Below are positions 34,484 to 43,006 of a stretch of 64,000 nucleotides of DNA, piece by piece (the first letter of the stretch is position 1; each line of letters begins with the position of its first letter). The stretch lies in contig NZ_JADIZJ010000006.1 of assembly GCF_016704835.1 (NCBI RefSeq), positions 1 to 64,000 of the forward strand. Direction: 5' to 3'. A model generated the notes under the pieces. It had not been told where the DNA came from, did not search any database, and was given only the letters and a program-made list of their open reading frames with translations. The position numbers were made by a program, and so were the translations under genes. Source of the stretch: Sphingopyxis sp. (lineage in GTDB: Bacteria > Pseudomonadota > Alphaproteobacteria > Sphingomonadales > Sphingomonadaceae).

Positions 34484-35958
34484 CGTTGTGGCAACGCCAT
34501 CTGGGCGCATTCGCCCTGTTGTCGGCGGCGATCCTCGCGATTTTCTGGCGCGACGCCGCCGATATGGCGGGGATCTGGTGGCACAGCTCGACCTTTACCC
34601 ACTGCCTGCTAATCGTGCCGATGATTGGCTGGCTGGTGTCGCAGCGGACCGCGCTGCTCCGTCCGCTGACGCCCGCTTTTTGGGGGCCCGCGCTCGTCTG
34701 GATGGCGGGGGCGGGGCTGGTGTGGCTGGTCGGCGAGGCGGCAGGCGTCGGACTGTTCCGCCAGCTCGGGCTGGTGCTGATGCTCCAAGGCGCGATCGCG
34801 GTGACGCTGGGCGAGAAGCTGGTGCGCGGCTTGCTGTTCCCGATCGGCTATACGCTGCTGCTCGTGCCGTTCGGCGAAGAATTGGTGCCGCTGCTCCAGA
34901 CCTTTACCGCGCATATCAGCGTCGTCCTGCTGCACCTGTCGGGCATTTCCGCCGAAATGGAGGGGGTGTTCATCACGACGCCCGCTGGATTCTTCGAGGT
35001 TGCCGAGGAATGTTCGGGGGTCAATTTCCTGATCGCGATGCTCGCCTATGCGGTGTTCGCGGCGCATCTGTGTTTCAAAAGCTGGACGCGGCGGATCGTC
35101 TTTATCGCCGCGGCGCTCGCGACGACGATTTTTGCCAATGCGCTGCGCGCTTATGGCACGATGGTTGCCGCCGAAATCTGGGGGATCGAAGCGGCGGGCG
35201 GCATCGATCATATCTTCTATGGCTGGATCTTTTTCGGGCTGGTGATCGTGATCGTGATGCTGGTGGCGCGGCGCTGGTTCGACCGGCCTGCGAACGATGT
35301 CGCGGTCGATATGAGCGGGCTGGAGGGTCCGTTGCGCTTTGCCGGGTCGGCGAAGGCGGTGTTGCCGATAGCGATCGCTATCCCAATGATCTTTGCGAGC
35401 TGGGCATGGCTGGTCGGCGGGCGCACCGCGCCATTGCCCGCGACGATGGCGGTCGACACGCCATCCGGATGGCGTGAGGCGCGAGCCGACGGCGTGGCAT
35501 GGACGCCGCGCTTCGACGGCGCCGACCAGCGGCTGCTGCGGCACTTTGTCGATGCTGAGGGGCGCCGGGTGACCGTCGCGATCGGTGGCTACGAACGCCA
35601 GGCCGAAGGGCGCGAGGTCGTCGCGTTCGGGCAGGGCGCGGTCGATCCCGACAGCCAATGGGCGTGGAGCGCGTGGCTGCCCGCAGTCGAGGGCGCGAAG
35701 ACCGAACGGCTGCTGCACTCCGGGCCGGTGCTGCGCGATGCGGCGACCTGGTATGTCGTTAGCGGCACCGTGACCGGCGACCCGCGCCGCGCCAAGCTGG
35801 CGGGACTGAAGACGCGGCTGCTCGGCGGCGATCCGCGTGCGCTGTCGCTGATCGTGTCAAGCGAGGAGCGGCTCGGCGGGCGCGATGCGATGGAGGATTT
35901 CGTTTCCGCGTCGGGCGGAGCCAAGGCAATGGCTGACCGCGCACTCGAAACGCGTTAG
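34480..35958 (+). CDS. xrtA: Exosortase A fused to an EpsI domain
   Basis: Exosortase A is a polytopic inner-membrane transpeptidase that cleaves PEP-CTERM sorting tails. The N-terminal ~280 residues contain about eight hydrophobic segments. The catalytic Cys is in AEECSGVNF near residue 178, the Arg in FANALRAYG near 223 and the His in GIDHIFYGW near 244, so the triad is complete. The C-terminal part from about 320 to 485 is a soluble EpsI domain (SGWREARADGVAWTPRFDGAD and WYVVSGT), a fusion also known from other sphingomonads. The ATG overlaps the glycosyltransferase stop. No PEP-CTERM substrate is encoded in the window. Confidence 0.94.
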   Translation: MTLWQRHLGAFALLSAAILAIFWRDAADMAGIWWHSSTFTHCLLIVPMIGWLVSQRTALLRPLTPAFWGPALVWMAGAGLVWLVGEAAGVGLFRQLGLVLMLQGAIAVTLGEKLVRGLLFPIGYTLLLVPFGEELVPLLQTFTAHISVVLLHLSGISAEMEGVFITTPAGFFEVAEECSGVNFLIAMLAYAVFAAHLCFKSWTRRIVFIAAALATTIFANALRAYGTMVAAEIWGIEAAGGIDHIFYGWIFFGLVIVIVMLVARRWFDRPANDVAVDMSGLEGPLRFAGSAKAVLPIAIAIPMIFASWAWLVGGRTAPLPATMAVDTPSGWREARADGVAWTPRFDGADQRLLRHFVDAEGRRVTVAIGGYERQAEGREVVAFGQGAVDPDSQWAWSAWLPAVEGAKTERLLHSGPVLRDAATWYVVSGTVTGDPRRAKLAGLKTRLLGGDPRALSLIVSSEERLGGRDAMEDFVSASGGAKAMADRALETR

Positions 35959-35967
35959 AGCACCGAT

Positions 35968-37863
35968 ATGTGTGGGATCGCGGGCATCTATCATCTGGAG
36001 ACGGCCAAGCCGGTCGATCCGGCGCGGCTGCGCGCGATGCTGTCGCCGATGCAGCACCGCGGCCCCGATGGATCGGGCGAATGGACTGCCGCCGGGGTCG
36101 GGCTGGGCCACCTGCGCCTGTCGATCATCGACATCGAGGGCAGTCCGCAACCGATGGCGAGCGATGATGAGGCGGTGACGCTCACCTACAACGGCGAGAT
36201 CTATAATTTCCGCGAGCTGCGCACCGAACTGGAGGATCGCGGGCATCGGTTCCGGACCAGCGGCGATACCGAGGTCATCATCGCGGCGTGGCGGCAATGG
36301 GGGCCGGATTGCCTGTCGCGGCTGAACGGCATGTTCGCCTTTGCCATCCACGATCACCAGCGCGGCTGTCTGTTTCTGGCACGCGACCGGTTGGGGGTGA
36401 AGCCGCTGCACTATGCGCGGCTGTCCGACGGGTCAGTGGCGTTTGCGTCCGAACTGAAGGGGCTGCTGCGCAATCCGCTGTTGCGGCAAGAAGCCAATCT
36501 GACCGCGATCGAGGATTTCCTCGCTTTCGGTTATGTTCCCGACGACAATTGTATCGTCGCCGGGGTCGAGAAGCTGCCCGCGGGCCACTTCCTTTTGCTC
36601 GAACGCGGCAAGCCGGTGCCCGCGCCGACGCGCTGGTGGGCGCCCGATTTTTCAAAGCGCATTAGAGCTTCCGAAGGTGAGGCGGCCGAGCATCTCGTTC
36701 ACCTGATGCGCGCCGCGGTGACTGACCGGATGGTCGCCGACGTGCCGCTCGGCGCGTTCCTGTCCGGCGGGGTCGACAGCAGCGCGGTCGTTGCCCTGAT
36801 GGCCGAAGCGAGTTCGAAGGCGGTCAAGACCTGCACCATCGGCTTTGATCAGGCGGCGCTCGACGAGACCGAATATGCTCAGCAAATCGCCGAGCGGTTC
36901 GCGACCGATCACCGCATCCGGACGGTGTCATCGGGTGATTTCGCGTTGGTCGACACGATCGCCGATCACTTCGACGAGCCCTTTGCGGACGCCAGCGCGC
37001 TGCCGACATATCGCGTGTGCGAACTGGCGCGCGAAGAGGTGACGGTGGCGCTGTCGGGCGACGGCGCCGACGAGGCGTTCGCGGGCTATCGCCGGCTGGT
37101 GTTCCAGCATCAGGAGGAACGGTTGCGCGGGCTGATCCCAGGCTTCCTGCGCCGCGGAGTGCTGGGGCCCCTGGCGAAGGTGTGGCCGCAGATGGACTGG
37201 GCGCCGCGCCCCTTGCGCGCCCGCGCGACGCTCGCCAGCCTGTCGAAGAGTGGCGCCGAAGGCTATGCCGAGGCGGTCGGGGTGACCGGAATGGGGCAAC
37301 GCTCGCGCCTGTTCAACGACGCTGCCCATCATGCGCTGGGCGATCATGTCGCCGAGGCCCGCTATTGGAAAGCGATGGCCGAGGCGCCGGCCCGCGAACC
37401 GCTCGACCGCGCCCAATATGCCGACCTGATGATCTGGCTGCCCGGCGACATCCTGACCAAGACCGACCGGATGAGCATGGCGGTGAGCCTGGAAGCCCGC
37501 GAACCGCTGCTCGATTACCGGCTGATTGAATTTGCCGCGAGCCTGCCCGCGTCGATGCGCGTCAAGCGCGGGACCGGCAAGGCGATCATGAAGCAGGCGA
37601 TGGAACGCTATCTGCCGCATGACATCCTGTATCGACAGAAGATGGGATTTGTGACCCCGGTGTCGCAATGGTTCCGCGGGGCCTTGGTCGAGCAGGCGCG
37701 GGGGCTGGCGACGTCGTCGACGCTGGCGCGGTCGGGGTGGTTCGACATGGCGGAGATCGAACGCATCGTTGCGGCGCATCAGTCGGGGCGGCGCGACCAC
37801 GGGCGGTTGATCTGGCAGTTTTTCATGCTGGAGAAATCGCTGGCGAAATTATTCGGGATATAG
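35968..37863 (+). CDS. XrtA/PEP-CTERM system amidotransferase (asparagine synthase-like)
   Basis: A 631-residue class II amidotransferase. The N-terminus MCGIAGIYHLE provides the Cys-2 nucleophile of an Ntn glutaminase domain, with LTYNGEIYNFRELR and GDTEVIIAAW. The synthase domain has the PP-loop LSGGVDSSA near residues 266-274 and continues with ALSGDGADEAFAGYRR. It is the subtype always found at XrtA loci (TIGR03108 type). It would amidate a carboxylate, perhaps an amino-acid or uronate group on the exopolymer, rather than make free asparagine. It starts 9 nt after xrtA and is a probable operon member. Confidence 0.93.
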   Translation: MCGIAGIYHLETAKPVDPARLRAMLSPMQHRGPDGSGEWTAAGVGLGHLRLSIIDIEGSPQPMASDDEAVTLTYNGEIYNFRELRTELEDRGHRFRTSGDTEVIIAAWRQWGPDCLSRLNGMFAFAIHDHQRGCLFLARDRLGVKPLHYARLSDGSVAFASELKGLLRNPLLRQEANLTAIEDFLAFGYVPDDNCIVAGVEKLPAGHFLLLERGKPVPAPTRWWAPDFSKRIRASEGEAAEHLVHLMRAAVTDRMVADVPLGAFLSGGVDSSAVVALMAEASSKAVKTCTIGFDQAALDETEYAQQIAERFATDHRIRTVSSGDFALVDTIADHFDEPFADASALPTYRVCELAREEVTVALSGDGADEAFAGYRRLVFQHQEERLRGLIPGFLRRGVLGPLAKVWPQMDWAPRPLRARATLASLSKSGAEGYAEAVGVTGMGQRSRLFNDAAHHALGDHVAEARYWKAMAEAPAREPLDRAQYADLMIWLPGDILTKTDRMSMAVSLEAREPLLDYRLIEFAASLPASMRVKRGTGKAIMKQAMERYLPHDILYRQKMGFVTPVSQWFRGALVEQARGLATSSTLARSGWFDMAEIERIVAAHQSGRRDHGRLIWQFFMLEKSLAKLFGI

Positions 37864-37938
37864 CTCCCCTCCCGCTTGCGGGGCGGGGACAGCGGAATCG
37901 CCACTGCATTTTAACGCTTCCCTGCTAACCTCCACCCG

Positions 37939-39123
37939 ATGACGGTGCATCCCGCCTTTCCCGCCAACGCCGCGTCCGCCGACCCGCTGATCGTGCGCGT
38001 TGTCGACCCGCTGGCGCTGTCACCTGAGCTGGCGGCTGCGTGGGACCGGCTGGCGGCGGAGGCGAGCGAGCCCAATCCCTTTGCCGAACGCTGGTGTCTG
38101 CAATCGGCACTGCACCTGCTCGATCCCGAGCGGCGCGCGCGGCTGGTGATGGTGCAGGGCGGCAGCGATGGACCAGTGATCGGGATTATGCCGGTTGCGC
38201 TGGCGAAACATTATGGCCGCTTGCCGTTGCGGCATGTCAGCGGCTGGGCGCATCCCAATCATTTTCATGGTGCGCCGCTGGTGCGGGCCGGATTCGAAAG
38301 CTTGTTCTGGTCGATCCTGCTCGGCTGGTGCGATGCGGCGCCGTGGGCGCGAATGCTGCTCCATGTGCCGCGCCTGACTGCGGACGGGCCGCTACACCGC
38401 GCGTTGGTCGATGTGGCGCGGGTACGCGGGGGAGAGGCTGAGGTTGTTCACCGCGAGGAACGCGCGCTGCTCGACAGCCAGCTGTCGCCAATTGATTATT
38501 GGGACGCCGCGGTGCGCGCCAAGAAGCGCAAGGAATTGCGGCGGCAGGCGAACCGGCTCGCCGAATTGGGCGCGGTGCATTATCGGCGCTGGCAGGCGGG
38601 CGAAGCGATCGAGCCATGGATTGATGCCTTTCTCGATCTGGAAGCACGCGGTTGGAAAGGGCGGGCCGGATCGGCGCTCGCCAGCCACAGCGAGACCCAG
38701 GCGTGGTTCCGCGCGATCATGGCGGGCGCCGCCGAGGCGGGGCGGCTCGATATGCGCGCGCTCGATCTGGACGACCGGCCACTCGCGATGCTGATCAATT
38801 TCCTGTCGCCGCCCGGCGGCTTTTCGTTCAAGACCGCCTTCGACGAGGATTATGCGCGTTTCTCGCCCGGGGTGCTGCTGCAACAGGCGAACCTCGACCT
38901 GCTCGGCGATCCGGCGATCGCGTGGGTCGACAGCTGCGCGGCGCCAGGCCATCCGATGATCGACAGCGTATGGCGCGAGCGCCGCACTTTGGTGTGGGTC
39001 AACGCCGCCTTGTCGGCGCCCGCCGACCGGTTCCGCTTTGCGCTGCTGACCAAGATCGAACGGCTCTGGCGGCGCTGGAAGGGTGCTGCGACGACCGAAA
39101 ATGAGGTAGAAAGCCCGTCATGA
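37939..39123 (+). CDS. GNAT/FemAB-like acyltransferase
   Basis: A 394-residue protein of the acetyltransf_6/FemAB-like group. The N-terminal part resembles polysaccharide-locus acyltransferases (PNPFAERWCLQSALHLL, WAHPNHFHGAPLV), and the C-terminal GNAT half has KKRKELRRQANRLAELG and SFKTAFDEDYARFSPGVLL, the latter matching the acyl-donor region of the family. It follows the amidotransferase after a 75-nt spacer, which has a short GC hairpin near 37871-37882, and overlaps the cupin gene by 4 nt. It is the third acyltransferase in this locus; donor and acceptor are unknown. Confidence 0.8.
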   Translation: MTVHPAFPANAASADPLIVRVVDPLALSPELAAAWDRLAAEASEPNPFAERWCLQSALHLLDPERRARLVMVQGGSDGPVIGIMPVALAKHYGRLPLRHVSGWAHPNHFHGAPLVRAGFESLFWSILLGWCDAAPWARMLLHVPRLTADGPLHRALVDVARVRGGEAEVVHREERALLDSQLSPIDYWDAAVRAKKRKELRRQANRLAELGAVHYRRWQAGEAIEPWIDAFLDLEARGWKGRAGSALASHSETQAWFRAIMAGAAEAGRLDMRALDLDDRPLAMLINFLSPPGGFSFKTAFDEDYARFSPGVLLQQANLDLLGDPAIAWVDSCAAPGHPMIDSVWRERRTLVWVNAALSAPADRFRFALLTKIERLWRRWKGAATTENEVESPS

Positions 39124-39986
39124 CCGCGCATCAATCGATTACTGCGCCCGTTTTTCCCGCCGATACGCTCGCGCGGATGGCGGCGCTGTATCCACTCCAG
39201 GCGGGATTGCTGCACCATAATCTGCCCGACCATCCGTTGCTGGCGATCGAGGCGCTGGCGCAGCTGAGCGAAAGCCTGCCCGCGAGCGAGGTCGAATATA
39301 ATCCGGGCGATGTGCCGATCGGGATCCGCCCGGAAGATGTGCCGTCGAACGGCCTGTCGATCGGCGAAACGATCCGCACCATCGATAAGAATGGCAGCTG
39401 GGCGGTGCTCAAGAATGTCGAGAATGTCGCGGCGTATCGCAACCTGCTGATGGACCTGCTCGGCGAACTCAAACCGGTCGTCGAGCCGCGCACCGGGGCG
39501 ATGCTGACCCCGCAGGGGTTCATCTTCATTTCATCGCCGGGGTCGATCACCCCGTTCCACTTCGATCCCGAGCATAATATCCTGCTGCAACTGCGCGGGA
39601 CCAAGGTGATGAACGTCTGGCCGGCCGGCGACGAACGCTTCGCGCACCGCCGCGAGCATGAGCGGTATCACACCGGCGGCCACCGCAACCTTCCGTGGGA
39701 CGAAACCTATCGAGAGGGCGCGCAGCAGGTGCCGCTCGGCGCGGGTGACGCGGTGCTGATGCCGGTCATGGCGCCGCATTTTGTCGCCAACGGCGATGCG
39801 CCGTCGATCTCGCTGTCGATCACCTGGCGCAGCGAGTGGAGTTACCGCGAGTCCGAAGCGCACGCCGCCAACGCCGCCTTGCGGCGTATGGGCCTCGACC
39901 CCGCCATGCCGCCGCGCTGGCCGAGCTATGCCTTGGCAAAGACGGTGGCGTGGCGGGTCGCGCGAAAGCTGCGGCTGGTCGCATGA
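39120..39986 (+). CDS. Cupin-like JmjC-type protein (possible 2-oxoglutarate/Fe dioxygenase)
   Basis: A 288-residue protein with a cupin_8/JmjC-like core. The iron-binding His-X-Asp is in TPFHFDPEHN, and a distal His could be that in MAPHFVANG, with Lys in LRGTKVMNVWP as a candidate 2-oxoglutarate ligand. The N-terminal ~110 residues are helical and lack a recognised domain. Such proteins are often annotated as transcriptional regulators but no DNA-binding motif is visible, so a hydroxylase role is more likely. It overlaps the preceding acyltransferase by 4 nt (ATGA), so the pair is co-translated, and it ends the XrtA locus. Confidence 0.72.
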   Translation: MTAHQSITAPVFPADTLARMAALYPLQAGLLHHNLPDHPLLAIEALAQLSESLPASEVEYNPGDVPIGIRPEDVPSNGLSIGETIRTIDKNGSWAVLKNVENVAAYRNLLMDLLGELKPVVEPRTGAMLTPQGFIFISSPGSITPFHFDPEHNILLQLRGTKVMNVWPAGDERFAHRREHERYHTGGHRNLPWDETYREGAQQVPLGAGDAVLMPVMAPHFVANGDAPSISLSITWRSEWSYRESEAHAANAALRRMGLDPAMPPRWPSYALAKTVAWRVARKLRLVA

Positions 39987-40059
39987 CAGACCGCTTTCCA
40001 TCGCCGCATTTTGCGGCTATGGGCGCGCATCCTTTGATAGCGAAACCCTTTGAGGACTG

Positions 40060-40278
40060 ATGGCGAAAGAAGAACTTCTGGAAATGCGCGGCCAAGTGGT
40101 CGAACTGCTGCCCAACGCGATGTTTCGCGTCAAACTGGAAAATGGCCACGAGATTCTGGGCCACACCGCGGGCAAGATGCGCAAGAACCGCATTCGCGTG
40201 CTGGTCGGCGACGAAGTGCTCGCCGAACTCACCCCCTATGACCTGACCAAGGGTCGGATCACCTATCGCTTCAAGTGA
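40060..40278 (+). CDS. infA: Translation initiation factor IF-1
   Basis: A 72-residue OB-fold protein with the full IF-1 pattern: [22 protein letters not shown], then [21 protein letters not shown] and the end [14 protein letters not shown]-1 binds the ribosomal A site during initiation and is essential. A TTGAGGA stretch precedes the ATG. Its last codons overlap the maf start, so infA, maf, the RNase homologue and yacG form one operon in the same order as in many alphaproteobacteria. Confidence 0.97.
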   Translation: MAKEELLEMRGQVVELLPNAMFRVKLENGHEILGHTAGKMRKNRIRVLVGDEVLAELTPYDLTKGRITYRFK

Positions 40279-40865
40279 GCAGCGCGGCGAACATTCCCGC
40301 GCTCGTTCTGGCCTCCACCTCGCCGCGCCGCCGTGAATTGCTGGCGCGTATCGGCGTGACTCCGGCGCGTATCGCTTCCCCCGACATCGACGAAACGCCG
40401 CTGAAGGCCGAGCTGCCCCGCGACTATGTGGCGCGCCTCGCGAGGGGCAAGGCGCTGGCGGTCGAACGCGCCGCGGACGAGGTGGTGCTGGCGGGCGACA
40501 CGACCGTCGCGATCGGACGACGCATTCTGGAAAAGCCTGCCGATGAGGCCGATTTGCGCCGCATGCTCGGCCGGTTGTCGGGGCGGCGCCACCATGTCTA
40601 TTCGGGGCTGTGCGTCGTCGGCACCGACGGCAAGCCGCGGGTGCGCGTCGCCGACACCGTAGTGGCGTTCAAGGTGCTGAGCGCTGCCGAGATCGACTGG
40701 TATGTCGCGTCCGGGGAAGGCATGGGCAAGGCGGGCGGCTATGCAATCCAGGGACGCGCCGAATGCTTTGTCCGCTTCCTGGCGGGCAGCCATTCGAACG
40801 TCGTCGGCCTGCCGCTGTTCGAAACGCGAACGCTGCTGACCAGCGCCGGTATCCCTCTTGGCTGA
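40275..40865 (+). CDS. maf: Maf family nucleotide pyrophosphatase
   Basis: A 196-residue Maf/YhdE-type enzyme that hydrolyses dTTP, UTP and modified nucleotides to the monophosphates. The signature [19 protein letters not shown] is near the N-terminus, SPDIDET follows, and [12 protein letters not shown] supplies the acidic catalytic residues. [26 protein letters not shown] near the C-terminus is characteristic. The start is a GTG at 40275 that overlaps the infA stop (GTGA), supporting translational coupling. Confidence 0.95.
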   Translation: MSSAANIPALVLASTSPRRRELLARIGVTPARIASPDIDETPLKAELPRDYVARLARGKALAVERAADEVVLAGDTTVAIGRRILEKPADEADLRRMLGRLSGRRHHVYSGLCVVGTDGKPRVRVADTVVAFKVLSAAEIDWYVASGEGMGKAGGYAIQGRAECFVRFLAGSHSNVVGLPLFETRTLLTSAGIPLG

Positions 40866-41841
40866 ATGGCTCTATGAAGCCGGGATCGGCGAGGCGCGCG
40901 CCGCGCTGATCGACGGCGAGCAGATCCTTGAGGCGCGGATCGAGCGCGAGGGCGAGGGCCCGCGCGTCGGCGCGGTACTCGCGGCGCGGCTGGTTGAGGC
41001 CGGCAAGTCACCGATTGTGGCGCTCGATTGGCCCGGTACGCCGCTGGCCTCGCTGACGGGGCTGCCACCTGCGACATCAATCGGCGCGGCGTTGACGATC
41101 GAGATCACCCGCCTGGCGCTGCGCGAACGCGGCCGCGACAAACTGGCGCGGGCGCGGGATGCCGCGGCGGGGGCGGTGATCGGCGATGGCCCTGATTTGC
41201 GAGCGCGCATCGCGGCGACCAGCTTGCCCGTCACCGAACTGCGCCCGACCGACCCCGATCGGCTGGAACAGGCGGGCTGGTCCGAACTGATCGACCATGT
41301 CCGCACCGGCCATTGGCCGTTCGGCAGCGGCGCTTTGTGGGTCGATGCGACCCCGGCGATGGTGCTGATCGACATCGATGGCGAGGGTGATGCGCTGACG
41401 CTGGCCAAGGCAGCTGCGCGCGCCGCCGCGGGCGTGATCCGGTGCTGCGACATCGGCGGTTCGATCGGCATCGATTTCCCCTCGCTGCCCGACCGTGCCG
41501 GGCGCCAGGCGATCGACGCAGCGGTCGATGCGGCGCTGCCGCAGCCCTATGAACGCACCGCGGTCAATGGCTTCGGGCTGATGCAGATTATCCGCCGCCG
41601 CGATCGTCCGTCGTTGATCGAGCAGGTGGTGCTCGATCCCGTCGCCACCGACGCCGCGTTGCTGCTGCGCCAGGCCGAGCGCGCGGTGGGAGCGGGGATC
41701 TTGACGCTGACCGCGCGGCATGCGGTAATCGATCATATCGCGGCGCATCCGACGTGGATCGCGCTGCTGCAAAACCGCACCGGCCGCCCGGTCCAGCCGA
41801 TCGCCGATGCCGCCATCAAAGGAACCGGACATGCCCAGTAA
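40858..41841 (+). CDS. rng: Short RNase E/G family protein
   Basis: A 327-residue homologue of the RNase E/G catalytic core. The metal-binding Asp regions are visible as WVDATPAMVLIDIDGEG and CCDIGGSIGIDFPSL. A first strand resembling a degenerate S1 region starts the protein, but the Zn-link CPxC motif and C-terminal segments of RNase G (~490 residues) are absent. It begins at a TTG within the end of maf and overlaps yacG by 11 nt. The short form may be a processing enzyme with reduced oligomerisation, or a specialised paralogue. Confidence 0.8.
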   Translation: MAEWLYEAGIGEARAALIDGEQILEARIEREGEGPRVGAVLAARLVEAGKSPIVALDWPGTPLASLTGLPPATSIGAALTIEITRLALRERGRDKLARARDAAAGAVIGDGPDLRARIAATSLPVTELRPTDPDRLEQAGWSELIDHVRTGHWPFGSGALWVDATPAMVLIDIDGEGDALTLAKAAARAAAGVIRCCDIGGSIGIDFPSLPDRAGRQAIDAAVDAALPQPYERTAVNGFGLMQIIRRRDRPSLIEQVVLDPVATDAALLLRQAERAVGAGILTLTARHAVIDHIAAHPTWIALLQNRTGRPVQPIADAAIKGTGHAQ

Positions 41842-42013
41842 CCCGCCGCAGTGCCCGCTGTGCGGCAAACCGCGCGAGCCCGAATTCAAACCCTTTTGCA
41901 GCCGCGGTTGCCGCGATCGTGACTTGCTCAAGTGGTTCGGGGAAGGCTATGCCGTGCCCGCCGCGCAGGCGCCCGACGGGACCGCAGACGACGATCGTTT
42001 CGACGATCGTTGA
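41831..42013 (+). CDS. yacG: DNA gyrase inhibitor YacG
   Basis: A 60-residue zinc protein. The Zn-ribbon reads CPLCGKPREPEFKPFCSRGC, with four Cys, followed by RDRDLLKWFGEGYAVP, the family signature. E. coli YacG binds GyrB and inhibits gyrase. The ATG at 41831 overlaps the end of the RNase homologue. The C-terminus ends in a short acidic stretch (DDDRFDDR). Confidence 0.95.
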   Translation: MPSNPPQCPLCGKPREPEFKPFCSRGCRDRDLLKWFGEGYAVPAAQAPDGTADDDRFDDR

Positions 42014-42041
42014 GGCCGGAAATCGGGCATCACAAAGCCAC

Positions 42042-42070
42042 TGGACAGGACCCAACGCCCTGCCTATAGC
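42042..42070 (+). promoter_or_regulatory. Promoter of tRNA-Phe
   Basis: A -35 box TGGACA (42042-42047) and -10 box TATAGC (42065-42070) are separated by 17 nt and lie 40 nt upstream of the tRNA. The boxes differ from the sigma-70 consensus by one position at -35 and a few at -10. The predicted start of transcription is near 42077. Confidence 0.6.
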
Positions 42071-42109
42071 CGCCGCTCGCCAGCGCGACCGTCGGGTCGC
42101 AGCGGCCCT

Positions 42110-42185
42110 GCCCGGGTAGCTCAGTTGGTAGAGCATGCGATTGAAAATCGCAGTGTCGGCGGTTCGAACCCGTCCCCGGGCACCA
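42110..42185 (+). tRNA. tRNA-Phe (anticodon GAA)
   Basis: A 76-nt tRNA. The acceptor stem GCCCGGG (42110-42116) pairs with CCCGGGC (42175-42181), and CCA is encoded at 42183-42185. The D-arm contains AGCTCAGTTGGTAGAGC, the anticodon arm is TGCGA-TTGAAAA-TCGCA with GAA at the centre, the variable loop is GTGTC, and the T-arm has GTTCGAAC. All stems pair, with one G-T pair in the T stem. Confidence 0.98.
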
Positions 42186-42249
42186 TTTCGCTGCTATGCA
42201 TCTGGATAAGTGCTCGAGCCTGTGGCTCGGCGTGGCGGGAGGGAAAGCC

Positions 42250-42795
42250 GTGGGTCGCATCATCCTGTTCAACAAGCCCTATGGCGTCCTGTCGCAGTTC
42301 ACAGATCGCGGCGCGCCTGAGGCACGCGCGACGCTGTCTGACTATATAGATGTCCCGCATGTCTATCCCGCCGGGCGGCTCGACCGTGACAGCGAAGGCT
42401 TGCTGATCCTAACCGATGATGGTGCCCTGCAGGCGCGCATTGCATCGCCGCGGCACAAGACACCGAAAACCTATCTGGTGCAGGTCGAGGGTGAGCCCGA
42501 TGCCGCCAGTCTCGACCGGCTGCGGTCGGGGGTGGTGCTGAACGACGGACCCACCCGACCCGCGCTGGTCGAACCCGTTGAACCCCCGCAGCTTTGGCCG
42601 CGTGATCCGCCGGTTCGCTTTCGCAAGAGCGTATCCGACCGCTGGGTGGAAATCACGATCACCGAAGGCCGCAATCGCCAGGTGCGCCGGATGACCGCGG
42701 CGGTTGGGCATCCGACGCTACGGCTTGTGCGGCTGCGCGTTGGCGCATGGAAGCTGGGCGACCTTGCTCCCGGCACGTGGCGCGAGGTGAAGTAG
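42250..42795 (+). CDS. rluE: 23S rRNA pseudouridine synthase (RluE-like)
   Basis: A 181-residue RsuA/RluB/E/F-family pseudouridine synthase. The N-terminal [13 protein letters not shown] and catalytic [14 protein letters not shown] (Asp near residue 45) are signatures, with [11 protein letters not shown] and [23 protein letters not shown] later. The GTG at 42250 is preferred because the strong GGAGGGAAA ribosome-binding site is directly upstream; the earlier ATG at 42196 has no such site and lies next to the tRNA. The length fits RluE, which lacks an S4 domain and modifies U2457 in E. coli. It follows the tRNA-Phe by 64 nt. Confidence 0.93.
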   Translation: MGRIILFNKPYGVLSQFTDRGAPEARATLSDYIDVPHVYPAGRLDRDSEGLLILTDDGALQARIASPRHKTPKTYLVQVEGEPDAASLDRLRSGVVLNDGPTRPALVEPVEPPQLWPRDPPVRFRKSVSDRWVEITITEGRNRQVRRMTAAVGHPTLRLVRLRVGAWKLGDLAPGTWREVK

Positions 42796-43006
42796 GGCCT
42801 GCGCGGCAACCATATGGGCCGGCGCGCGACGTTTATGCGGCATTGCAAACTGTTGCTTTTCGGTCACAAATCGGCAGAAAATCGGCCTAGTGCATCGGCG
42901 CCGCGTTGACGCGGCGCGCGGGGTTACTACAGCGATCCGTTCCGGTGGGGCATCTCCCTCTTTGGCCGCAGGGCCGCGCTTGCACCGGTTTGGAGAGAGA
43001 GACATC

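Noticed and set aside
39120..39986. Annotation of the cupin protein as a transcriptional regulator
   Set aside because: No helix-turn-helix or other DNA-binding motif is visible; the HxD iron motif favours an oxygenase-like protein.
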